Origin: Capsicum annuum
Lineage: Eukaryota > Streptophyta > Magnoliopsida > Solanales > Solanaceae
Length of the DNA stretch: 64,000 nt
NCBI RefSeq assembly: GCF_002878395.1
Contig: NC_061115.1
Location: 215,642,011-215,706,010 of the forward strand
Direction: 5' to 3'
The position numbers and the translations under genes are program-made. Under the pieces are notes generated by a model. The model saw only the letters and a program-made list of their open reading frames with translations. It was not told the DNA's origin and ran no database searches. This document shows positions 55,234 to 64,000 of this stretch, one piece after another. Position 1 is the first letter of the stretch; each line of letters begins with the position of its first letter.

Positions 55234-58200
55234 ATGGATTCTGAGGAGGGTAAAAAGGGAATTGCAACACCAGTTGTTGAATCTGATTCAGAGGTTGAAC
55301 ATGAGCATTATGAGAAAAATGTTAGTAGGCAAATGAGTGAGAGTTCCCTTTATACTACTGAGGATGAGGAAGAAGATGAAACTAATAATACGATTGAGTT
55401 GGGTCCACAATTCACTCTCAAAGAAACATTTGAGAAAGATAAGGTGATTTTTTGTTTTTTGAAATCCACATTTTTTGGTACCTATTTAAAGATTGCATGT
55501 TTAGTAGTATGATGGTGTTTAGTAGTATGCATGTTTTATTGTGTTGTATCGTATAGTATTGTTTTAATGAGTATGATGCCATTATGTAATGAGTTACGTA
55601 TTGTTTCATAATGTATCGTATAGTATTGTTTTAATAAGTATGATGACAATATGAAATGAGCTTAATGTTTGTGTTTCAGAATGTATCGTATTGTATAGTA
55701 TAGTATTGTTTTGATGAGTATGATGCCGATATGGAATGAGCTTAATAGTTGTTACATATTGTTTCATAATGTATCGTATAATATAGTATTTTTTTTATGA
55801 GTATGATGGCGATATGAAATGAACTTAATGGTTGTTACGTATTGTTTCATAATGTATAATGTTGTGTTGTATCATATAATATAGTATTGCTTTAATGAGT
55901 ATGATGACGATATGAAATGAACTTAATGGTTCTTACGTATTGTTTCATAATGTATCATGTTGTGTTGTATCATATAATATAGTATTGCTTTAATGAGTAT
56001 GATGACGATATGAAATGAACTTAATGGTTCTTACGTATTGTTTCATAATGTATCTTATTGTGTTGTACCGTATTGTATAGTATTGTTTTAATGAGTATGA
56101 TGACTACATGAAATGAACTCAATGGTTGTTCCGTATTGTTTCATAATGTATCGTATAGTAATGTATACTATTGTTTTAATGAGTATGATGACGATATGGA
56201 ATGAGCTTAGTGGTTGTTACGTATTGTTTCATAATGTATCGTATTATGTTGTATCGTGTCGTGTAGTATTGTTTTAATGAGAATGATGACGATATGAAAT
56301 GAACTTAATGATTGCTACGTATTGTTTCATAATGTATCATATTGTGTTGTATCCTATCGTATAATATTGTTTTAATGAACACAATCCATGTGTAGTACAA
56401 TGACGATATGGAATTAGCTTAATGGTTGTTACATGAAATCTAACGTTACACAAAATGAGACTTTTTGTCGTTACGTAATGATGGATTTAACGATATGATA
56501 CGAGAAAATTTAAGGAACAACCAAAAGTATGATGATGATATGAAATGAGGTTAAATCAAGAAGTGAGGATTCAATTTAGGCAACCCCAATTTGTTGGATT
56601 GTTGTAAAGATTGCATCTTTCTATCTTTCCAAATGTTTTTCTTTTTCTTTTTGTGTTAATCTGTGGTTATGTTTTCCAATTCTTTTGGAACTTTTAGGAT
56701 GATGAGAGTTTGAGAAGGTGGAAGGAGCAGCTTCTTGGAAGTGTGGATATCAATTCTGTTGGAGGTAACCATTCGTTTTTATTTCAAGATTTGCTACGGG
56801 GAATGAACTTTGTGGAATTAGCTATAATAGCAAAAACTAATCCATATATAGAGATTACGACTATTTCCTCATGAACTAGCATGTGAAATTTGAGATCTTG
56901 TGCTTTTCTTGTTTATGATGTGGACTGGAGGCTTAACATAACATACTGCATGATATGGGATTTTCATATGTATGGAAAATAGAAATGTGATCTTGGGATT
57001 TTACCTTCTAGTAATGGTCCTCTTCGTTTCCCTTCATTCACGGTTTAGCATATAAGGCATGATAAACGTATAATCGTTTAAATTCTCTTGGTTGATTTCA
57101 TTTTGGAATATGTTTAGTGTGAGACTGAAATGGATCTGAATAGAGTGAAACAAATGCAGGTGATCGGTATAGCCGACCTGAAAATTTTTGTTATTGGGTG
57201 ATAGTTGATTTATTCGTTTGCACTTTGGAATGTCATAAAAAGGACAAATTATGTGGACTTCATATTTGTCGCGTTCCTAATTTGTTTTTCCAGGAGCGAT
57301 AGCTCCAAATTAAAATCCGTCTTGTGAAATGTCTGCTAGTTCTTACTTGGCCTTAACGCAAGGTATTGTCTTCACCTATTTCATCAACGTATATGCACAT
57401 GTAATAAGAAAGTAAAATGATTTCCTGGATTCTGTTCCGTTGGAACATTTGTAGTTTGACTAATCATTTGCTAAATGCTTTGGTTAGGACCTTAAGAACA
57501 GGTTTTATTTGAATTGAGGATTTCCATCTTGATAATATTCTGTGTAGAGAATAAGATTTGCCTACTTGGTATGTTCCAAAACTATATTGTCCGAGTTTTT
57601 AGTCGCGAGAAATAAATTACTTCCTCCATTTCAATTTGTTTGTCTGGTTTTGACTTGCACGAAGTTTAAGAAAGTAATGAAGACTTTGGAATCTTGTGGT
57701 CTTAAACTAAAGATATGTAGAATGTACCAAAATGTAAATGTTCTTTAATCTTGTGGTCTTAAACATTTCGTGGAAAGTTGAAAATAAAGAGGTGCTAGAA
57801 AGGGAAAGACGCGTTCTCTTTGCATTTCGGATGCATTCTTGTTATTCTCTCTTTTTTTCCGTCGTAAGTCCTGATACAGCATTTTGGAAGTGATCTGAAC
57901 TGCTTCTTCTTAGTAGCTGTCAATTGCATATGTGGTGCAGAAATTGTCGAAATTCACTATATCTATATCAAAATTCACGCAATTTTCTTTAATGACACCT
58001 GAGGACTTACCGTGACATTTTAAGATTACTAAAATCTTGATGAGCCTTCATGTAAGAAGCATTTCGACAGAAAATTCTGACATTTGTTGCACTTGCGTTG
58101 AAATTGTAGAATCCCTGGATCCAGACGTGAAGATCTTGAGCCTTGAAATCAAGTCCCCTGGTAGACCTGCTATTGTTCTCCCGATCCCTGAGGACGGGAA

Positions 58201-59805
58201 ACCCGAGAGCCCATGGTTTACACTAAAAGAAGGAAGCAAATACAGCTTAAAATTCTCATTTGAAGTCCTCAACAATATAGTGACGGGGCTCAAATACACG
58301 AACACAGTATGGAAAACTGGTATCAAAGGTACTAGCTATACTTTGCTGTCACTATCTCATGTGAATGGTGCCGTTTTGAGGAAAGACGTGTGTTTATGAT
58401 GTTTCTTATCAAATGTCTTTTCTTTTTTCACGAATGTTATTTCAGTGGACAGCTCGAAACAAATGATTGGGGCCTTCAGTCCTCAATCGGAGCCTTATAC
58501 ACATGAAATGCCGGAGGATACTACCCCTTCTGGCATGTTTGCAAGAGGATCTTACTCGGCAAGGACAAAGGTGATTTTCTTCGTTTACTATTTGACTTGG
58601 CCCTCATACTTTACATATCAGAATCGAAAATCTTCTGCTATTGTCGATGACCTTAGTTACTGGACAATCAGGAGGATTATCGCTTATTTACTTTCGGTGA
58701 ATATTATGTGCTTCAATACTATGGACCGACCGAGACTTTAAGTATTTTGCATATGGTCCTCTTAACGGTAGAATTTAACTTCTCAGATTGACACTGACAA
58801 TCCATAAAAACTGGAATTAGTAACTTCGAAAAGAGGCAAGTTACTTGATGCAACAAGTTAAAATCGTGTAAGTTAAAGCCTTCACTTTATCCCATATCGG
58901 GGAATCAGTTGTACCAGTTTCGTTTCCTTTCATCTAGTCGAGCCACAATATGATAATGCCAATAAACAGATTTATTAGGCTGGTTCATACACCACATTTG
59001 GATCCGAGCATGCACCTGAAGCCTATATTGCCGGGACTCTCCAAAAGTGCTGCCTCACCTATATATATTGGATCCTCAAAAAATGCAGTATCTCAGGAAC
59101 CGACACACGCCCAATGAGACATACCTTGAAGAGTCCGAACAACATAGCCTGAAGTTGAAGGCATTTTAGATACTTTCAAGTGGTTGTTCGTGCTAACAAC
59201 TGTAAATATTACCATTAACCAACAAAAACCGAAACACCTAAACAACATCTTAACTTCACAACCACCGTCTACGATGGTAGTTATGCGTATTAGGCCTCCA
59301 ACAAGCAACTATCACACAACAAACCTCTGTAACAACCTATGCATCTCTGAGATTTCTTAGACAACATAAGTAAATCTAATCTCTCAACATACAACGTCCG
59401 CGTTTACAGTTTATAGCTCTCCAAATATGATATATCGTGTTAAGCTTGTGCATGAAGGGGAGCCTTGGAGTAACCGGTGAAGTTGCTGCTATGTGACCAG
59501 GAGGTCACGGGTTCAAGCCTTGGAAACAGCCTCTGGCAGAAATGCAAGGTAAGGCTGTGTACAATACACCCTTGTGGTGGGTTCCTTCCCCAGACACCGC
59601 GCATAGGTGTAGCTTTAGTGCACCGGCCTGCCCTTTTTTTATGTTAAGATTGTGCATCTGACAGACATCAGTCTAGAGGTTGTTCTACGCGTGCATTAAT
59701 TAACTCTCCCCACTTTTCTCGTTTCAGTTCCTTGACGACGATAACAAGTGCTATTTGGAGATCAACTACACATTCGATATCAAGAAAGAGTGGCTGGCGA
59801 CATAA
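55234..59805 (+). CDS. RhoGDI: Rho GDP-dissociation inhibitor
   Basis: Five exons, 55234-55443, 56698-56764, 58110-58328, 58446-58570 and 59728-59805, join in frame to 699 nt and 232 aa, the usual size in plants. Residues 1-60 are acidic and variable (EDEEEDE). The immunoglobulin-like core follows: SLRRWKEQLLGSVD, EIKSPGRPAIVLPIP, WFTLKEGSKYSLKFSFEV, NNIVTGLKYTNTVWKTG, EEDTTPSG-like and DDDNKCYLEINYTFDI. RhoGDI keeps prenylated ROP/RAC GTPases soluble and GDP-bound; in Arabidopsis, SCN1 confines root-hair initiation. All introns are GT-AG. Intron 1 holds a long minisatellite, intron 2 a MITE remnant, and intron 4 a foldback MITE and a full Au SINE. No coding lesion. The start chosen is the first in-frame ATG. 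Confidence 0.95.
55515..56430 (+). repeat. minisatellite of nine units (67-99 bp) in RhoGDI intron 1
   Basis: The anchor GTATGATG recurs near 55571, 55638, 55718, 55801, 55899, 55998, 56094, 56183 and 56281, with ATTGTTTCATAATGTATC and TGAAATGAACTTAATGG between. The 55.90 and 56.00 kb units are almost identical. Short TATTG/TATCG steps vary inside units. Confidence 0.9.
57615..57790. mobile_element. Stowaway-like MITE remnant in RhoGDI intron 2
   Basis: The left end ACTTCCTCCATTTCAATTTG is the common Stowaway end. The interior has AATCTTGTGGTCTTAAAC twice (57689 and 57749). The right end is not clear. Confidence 0.5.
59015..59152. mobile_element. foldback MITE in RhoGDI intron 4
   Basis: CTATATTGCCGGGACTCTCC and GAAGAGTCCGAACAACATAG form inverted ends. 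Same family as 14912-15036. Confidence 0.7.
59454..59642 (+). mobile_element. full-length Au SINE in RhoGDI intron 4
   Basis: Flanked by GTTAAGCTTGTGCAT (59439-59453) and GTTAAGATTGTGCAT (59643-59657), a 15-bp duplication with one mismatch. It starts GGGGAGCCTTGGAGTAACC, carries box B (AGGTCACGGGTTCAAGCC) and ends CACCGGCCTGCCC with a T tail. This is the most complete Au copy here. Confidence 0.9.
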
Positions 59806-60084
59806 AACAAAGACGTTGCTTCAACAACCACGACTATTCTTGTTTTCATTCTTCATAATTTTTGTCCGTCTTGTTCGATAGTTTTTTGAGAAAGAGAGGA
59901 AAGAGGAGGAAGAACTATACAGTATTTTGCTGCAATTGAGATTATTCATTGATGTTGAGGAGTTAACTTTAGCAGTTAGGTTCTTACCAGTTGAGTACTA
60001 TCATTGAATAAAAGTTGAGCTTTTTGCATTGAATGTCCAGAAACTTGACTATCCAAAAATGGTTTTCCATCCTTATACTTACCT

Positions 60085-60176
60085 TCCAACCTATGTTGCT
60101 CGGACTTTTCAAAAATGTCGAGTCGGATCCTCCAAAACTAGTGCAATTTTGAAGGATTTGATACGGGTGCGACTAT
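60085..60176. mobile_element. foldback MITE, partial
   Basis: CTATGTTGCTCGGACTTTTC at the left, then GTCGGATCCTCCAAAACTAG; the right inverted arm is incomplete. Family of 14912-15036. Confidence 0.6.
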
Positions 60177-61186
60177 TAGGGCTGGGCATAAAATACCGAA
60201 AACTGAATTACCGAACTGAACCAAAAAAGTTGGTAATTGGTATTCGGTAATTTGGTGTTTGATATGGTATTTGGGGGTAAACTTTCAACAGTTCGATATT
60301 CGGGATTGAGTTTGGTATAAGATATTAATAACATTTGGTATTCGGTATTTACCGAATACCGAATTATTCTCTCTCTCGTTTGGTAGAGTGTATAAGAATA
60401 ATGCAAAATATAGTGTATTAGTAATGCTTGTATTAGTAATGCTTGTGTTAGTTATGCTTGCATTAGTTATGCTTGAATTTTTCTTATGCAGTATTTGGTT
60501 CGATGTATTAAAAAAAACATGAATTACATAATTTCTAAATTTTTTTTTTTTTTTACATAATACCCTCGATATATATATTGGAAAAGGATGCGGAAATTTT
60601 TTTGAGGGGTAATAGGGTCTTTAAGCATGTTAATACATGCATTAGATCCATTGCATTACTAATGCCATAGATTTTGAGGTATTAGTAATATACACCTCAA
60701 TACACAATAGAGTGTATAACTAATGCTTGCATTAGTTATACATAGGGTAAAAAGGTATACCAAACAAGTTACTATTAATACACATTAAACTAATGTATGC
60801 ATTAATATTTCAATACACTCTACCAAACGACCGTGTGTATGCATATAATACGATGTGTCTAACTAACCCAAGAGATAATAGATGGTCATCCCAAAGAATC
60901 TCTTGGACCTTAGTAATATATTCGTAAAACACACGAAAAAATAATATTAAATAGGGTTTGTATTAAATATACTCTTTGAAGTTTAAACGTAGTTTGCACA
61001 TCTCCAACTTTAATATGGTATTACCAAATACCGTACCGAATTGAAGTTTAATTTACCGATTACTGAATTATTGAATCGATGTTTAAAAATATGATATGTG
61101 GTATCTACTCTCAAATACCGATTATCAAATTACCGAATTCGAACTTTGAAAATACTGAACCGAATATCGAATGCCCACCCCTAGGC
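60177..61186. mobile_element. hAT-like nonautonomous element, host of a nested MITE
   Basis: The left end TAGGGCTGGGCATAAAATAC and the right end GAATGCCCACCCCTA are inverted, of the GGGGTGGGCA type common in plant hAT relatives. Both halves are rich in TACCGAA phrases. The halves are separated by other sequence including the MITE at 60377-60829. The 8-bp target duplication was not resolved. Confidence 0.55.
60377..60829. mobile_element. MITE with perfect 16-bp TIRs, nested in the hAT-like element
   Basis: CGTTTGGTAGAGTGTA at 60377-60392 is exactly inverted at 60814-60829. The interior holds repeated AGTAATGCTTG / TTAGTTATGCTTG phrases. The TIR resembles Tourist-type ends (GTTTGGT). Confidence 0.7.
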
Positions 61187-61316
61187 ATGACAATATTTTT
61201 GGAGAGCCCAAATGTTCGCGAGACGCACCTATGTCAAGTTAAAGCGTATAACTCTTCTTGACAACCGAATAAGATGAAAATTATTTACAGCCCTCTATTT
61301 TATTTTAAAAATTAAA

Positions 61317-61334
61317 CCCCCCCCCCCCCCCCCC
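61317..61334 (+). repeat. 18-nt C homopolymer
   Basis: C18 in otherwise AT-rich DNA. Similar C19 runs are at 13072-13090 and 27247-27265. Confidence 0.9.
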
Positions 61335-62069
61335 TCTTTTTCTGCCTTATAGGTCAATTAATTCTTTTAAACATTTATTTTATACTTACATTATTAACCT
61401 TTTATGTTTCTTTTTTCTTTTTTTTTTAAATAAACTTCTATATGTGATTATTAAATTATAAAAATAGTTTAAAATTATTTATTATTTATCCTATCAAATA
61501 CGTTAGTATGTATTATTAATAGTGAATATCCATTCCTTATATAATTAAATCTCCTCCAAAAAAATTTTTAAAAAAGTTTCTTTGAGAAAAAAATTATTAC
61601 TACTTCTAGTTCATAATAACTATTCTTTCCATAAAAATCAACATAAATATTTTAGGAAAACAATTTTTTCCCTTCATATATAAATAGGATTCTCCAATTA
61701 TATCAATATTGTTTTGTAATATTTCATTCACGGCGGCCAGTTCTTGATTGATTGCAATTTGCTGTAAAATCAATTCATAAAATTGTAAGTTTCAAAAATC
61801 GTAAATTTTTTCTTTTTATTTTTAATGCAATATTACGAATTGTGTATATTTTGTGTATATTCTAGTTGGTGTTCTATAGTTTTTACAGGTTAATGTATGT
61901 GTTGTTATTTGCATGAAACATGCACTTTTATTGTTCTTATATATACCTTTTATGTCCTCGATAAGCTGAAGTTAAAGTTGTGTCATGTCATGTTTGAACA
62001 TTTCAGCATTACTTGCCTTGTCTTGTTCGCGCCGGCTACTCCTACATTGCCTTATCCATGACATGGAGC
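61335..62069 (+). other. intergenic; possible noncoding first exon of the USP39-like gene
   Basis: Mostly AT-rich. A short GC-rich patch at about 61730-61790 (CGGCGGCCAGTTCTTGATTG) followed by a TAAGT-type donor could be a 5' untranslated exon spliced to the acceptor at 63600. This is a guess from position and composition. Confidence 0.25.
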
Positions 62070-62230
62070 AGTTACAGCTTACCTGGGATACAGCTCGAGA
62101 GATAGAAAGGTGTAGAATGTGAATTAGGGTAGAAGGTTAATAGGAAGGATCCTTACGTCCATGCTATAGTAGGTAGGAGTGCTTTGTTTTGTTTTCCGTG
62201 CTAGTAGTCGTAGTATGCCGATACATTCAT
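62070..62230 (+). mobile_element. RTE-type LINE 3' region fragment
   Basis: GAGCAGTTACAGCTTACCTG, then TAGGGTAGAAGGTTAATAGG and GTAGGTAGGAGTGCTTTG follow the order of the LINE 3' region at 62870-62960. No TS tail follows. Confidence 0.55.
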
Positions 62231-62333
62231 CTGAGCATGTTATCTCCACTACATTCATGATTTGAACGTGAGCGTTCTTGACTAGCCAACACTGTGCCCC
62301 ATACCTTTTTTAAGCCCCGGTGATACGTTCTTA

Positions 62334-62519
62334 GGGGTCGTTTGATAGGAGGGATATGGATAACTAATCCCGGGATTAATTTAGAAGAGGAGCATATCTC
62401 ATGTTTGGTTGGGACAAAATGCATGGGATAACTCATCCCGGGATCGTAGTGTTTTTCTATCCCTCCTTGAGGGTGGGATAGCTAATCTGGGATAACTTGT
62501 TTTCCAACCAAACGACCCC
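62334..62519. mobile_element. Tourist-like MITE with TTA target-site duplication
   Basis: TTA at 62331-62333 and 62520-62522 flanks inverted ends GGGGTCGTTTG and CAAACGACCCC. Internal GGGATAACTCATCCCGGGAT is also palindromic. Size 186 bp. TTA duplication and TIR sequence point to the PIF/Harbinger superfamily. Confidence 0.85.
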
Positions 62520-62851
62520 TTATTTCACATTTGGATGTGAGCCTCCACTTCATTGACTCCGCTCTAATGCGTTGTGCGACATCATCATCAATTGGCCCAA
62601 GATACTTGAAATTTCCTTTCATGGGTATAAATAGGGCATGCATCTTCATTTCCATCTCTGCCTCATGCGTCACGTCATTAAACTTGCAATAAATCGAAAC
62701 TTATGATATAAACAATGAAGAGTATATTGTATTTGTTGGAAGTGAAACATTATTAATATATATGGTTCTGGAGCATGTCATAGATAGATGGACTAGGTTG
62801 ATGCTTATTGACTGTCACAAGTAGTGAATTTTTGCAGATTTCAAAGTTCGA

Positions 62852-63187
62852 ATTAAGGACATGGCAACTTCAGGTTACCGAGGACATGACCTTAGATAGG
62901 AAGGTGTGGAGGACGCGTATTAGGGTAGAAGGTCTGTCGGGTAGGAGCGTTGTCTTGCTTTTCTAAGGTCTAGGCTTGTTGGTGTTTGTTGTTGTACTAG
63001 CCGTCATATTGTTGTTGTTCTTGTTCTTCATTTTTTCCTTCTTCTTTGTACCTGGATTTGCTGCACTTGAGCTGAGGGTCTTTCGGAAACAGCCTCTCTA
63101 CCTCCACGAGGTAGTGGTAAGGTCTGCATACACTCCACCCTCCTCAAATCTCACTCGTGGGATTTCACTGGGTGTGTTGTTGTTGTA
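62852..63187 (+). mobile_element. RTE-type LINE 3' end with TS tail and 9-bp TSD
   Basis: AAAGTTCGA flanks it at 62843-62851 and 63188-63196. The element runs from the end of the RTE coding remnant (GACCTTAGATAGGAAGGTGT) through a T-rich 3' region directly into a full TS tail (GAGCTGAGGGTCTTTCGGAA to the TTG repeats). It gives the clearest view that LINE and TS tail are one unit. Confidence 0.8.
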
Positions 63188-63382
63188 AAGTTCGAGATAA
63201 CACCTGCAAAGCCACTACAGACGTACTAGAAGCAGTAGTTATAGGCACACTAGTAGTAGCATCTAAAATCTGTACAACCTGACTAGTAAAAGTACTTGCT
63301 CTCGCTACCAAGACACGTACTGGGTAATTTTGCCACCAATGCTTAAATAATCGTGTAGAAACCTTGTAGTGTTTTCGGTCTT

Positions 63383-63432
63383 TGTCGAGATTTGAACCCT
63401 GGTTCACTTCATTGATCACTAGACGGTTCTTT
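63383..63432 (-). mobile_element. SINE head fragment
   Basis: On the minus strand CCGTCTAGTGATCAATGAAG (box A region) and CAGGGTTCAAATCT (box B), as in the SINE at 7098-7252. Confidence 0.55.
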
Positions 63433-63600
63433 GTGTGCAACACGGAGATAGTTCTTAAATGACTGCTAGTGATGTTAAATTGATGTACGCAGTGCTAGTT
63501 TTTAAATTTTCTCATTTGGTTTAGTTCTAGTTCTTTCCAATTTTAGCGATGAATTGGTGATAGAGATAGCATTTACTGATAACCGATCTGTTATATGCAG

Positions 63601-64000
63601 TGAGTACTCGTTGTTTGAACATAATGACCGAAAAGAGAGAGATAGAAAATCGTATTGTAGATGAGGAGGCAGGTGGAAAGAGGCAGAAGATCGCGGAGCA
63701 GCCTTCTGATGAAGATCATGACAGAAATGTCTGCCAAGGAAAGTAAAATCGTACAGTTGAAGTAAGAAGGGACTGTCCTTTTCTTGATACAGTCAATAGA
63801 CAGGCAATTTCATTGCTATTGATCTGGTGATATTAGTAAATTTTTTGTGTTGACGTGGTGATGATTGAGTAATACTTTGTGTTTGTTCCTTTCGGTTTCG
63901 TTTATCATTGCAGGTTTTAGATTTCAACTTTGAGAAAAAATGCTTGGTCTCTGGCGTAAATGTATTTGTCTATGTATGTTTGATTTGTGGGAAGTACTAT
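63601..64000 (+). pseudogene. USP39/Sad1-like (U4/U6.U5 tri-snRNP) 5' end, probably a pseudogene, cut by the window edge
   Basis: A splice acceptor (TATGCAG) ends at 63600. The ATG at 63624 opens a charged N-terminus (MTEKREIENRIVDEEAGGKR). The frame hits TAA at 63744-63746, then continues without shift as VEVRRDCPFLDTVNRQ. After an intron the frame gives VLDFNFEKKC and VYVCLICGKYY, the start of the zf-UBP domain of USP39/Sad1, a splicing factor related to ubiquitin proteases that binds the tri-snRNP. The donor at 63804 is GC (CAG|GCAATT) instead of GT, possible but weak. The stop, the odd donor and the changed zinc-finger residues suggest a decayed copy. A start downstream of the stop or a sequencing error would be alternatives. 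Confidence 0.6.

Overview
The window is nuclear DNA from a flowering plant, almost certainly a member of the Solanaceae. The reasons are spliced plant genes with GT-AG introns, AT-rich intergenic DNA, and many copies of TS-type and Au-type SINEs, RTE-type LINE ends and short MITEs of kinds common in nightshade genomes. I cannot fix the genus. There is one assembly gap of exactly 100 N.

Layout. 1-10.2 kb: an intact UPL5-type HECT ubiquitin ligase gene (+, three exons, 872 aa) with two upstream ORFs in its leader and introns full of retroposed debris. 10.8-28.9 kb: a rearranged cluster of ankyrin-repeat/PGG membrane-protein genes. Only one is intact (minus, 20594-18457, 591 aa). The other five are truncated or broken copies, and a copied last exon of a neighbouring acidic-protein gene is fused to one of them. 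The parent acidic gene (minus, 28948-27320, 161 aa) carries a decayed plastid trnI-GAU fragment in intron 2. 29-35.5 kb: no gene, only repeats. 35.6-44.2 kb: an intact EMC3 gene (minus, eight exons, 247 aa) whose 6.7-kb second intron holds the gap, tandem repeats, a LINE tail and a partial copy of its own exon 2. 44.4-54.3 kb: mobile elements, namely a foldback element with a SINE in one arm, a candidate Helitron, a copied EMC3 5' region, a 1.2-kb MULE with 9-bp target-site duplications, a TRIM, and a 3-kb MULE carrying a dead MuDR-type transposase plus a dead plant-mobile-domain fragment. 55.2-59.8 kb: an intact RhoGDI gene (+, five exons, 232 aa). 60-63.5 kb: nested MITEs and LINE ends. 63.6-64 kb: the 5' end of a USP39/Sad1-like gene with an in-frame stop, cut by the window edge.

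The intact genes serve unrelated cell functions (protein degradation, ER membrane-protein insertion, ROP GTPase control, ankyrin-type membrane signalling) and each is transcribed separately. I see no operon, phage, CRISPR or biosynthetic cluster. The most informative content is structural: tandem duplication followed by deletion between short repeats, CpG-type decay of the copies, and many insertions whose exact target-site duplications can be read.
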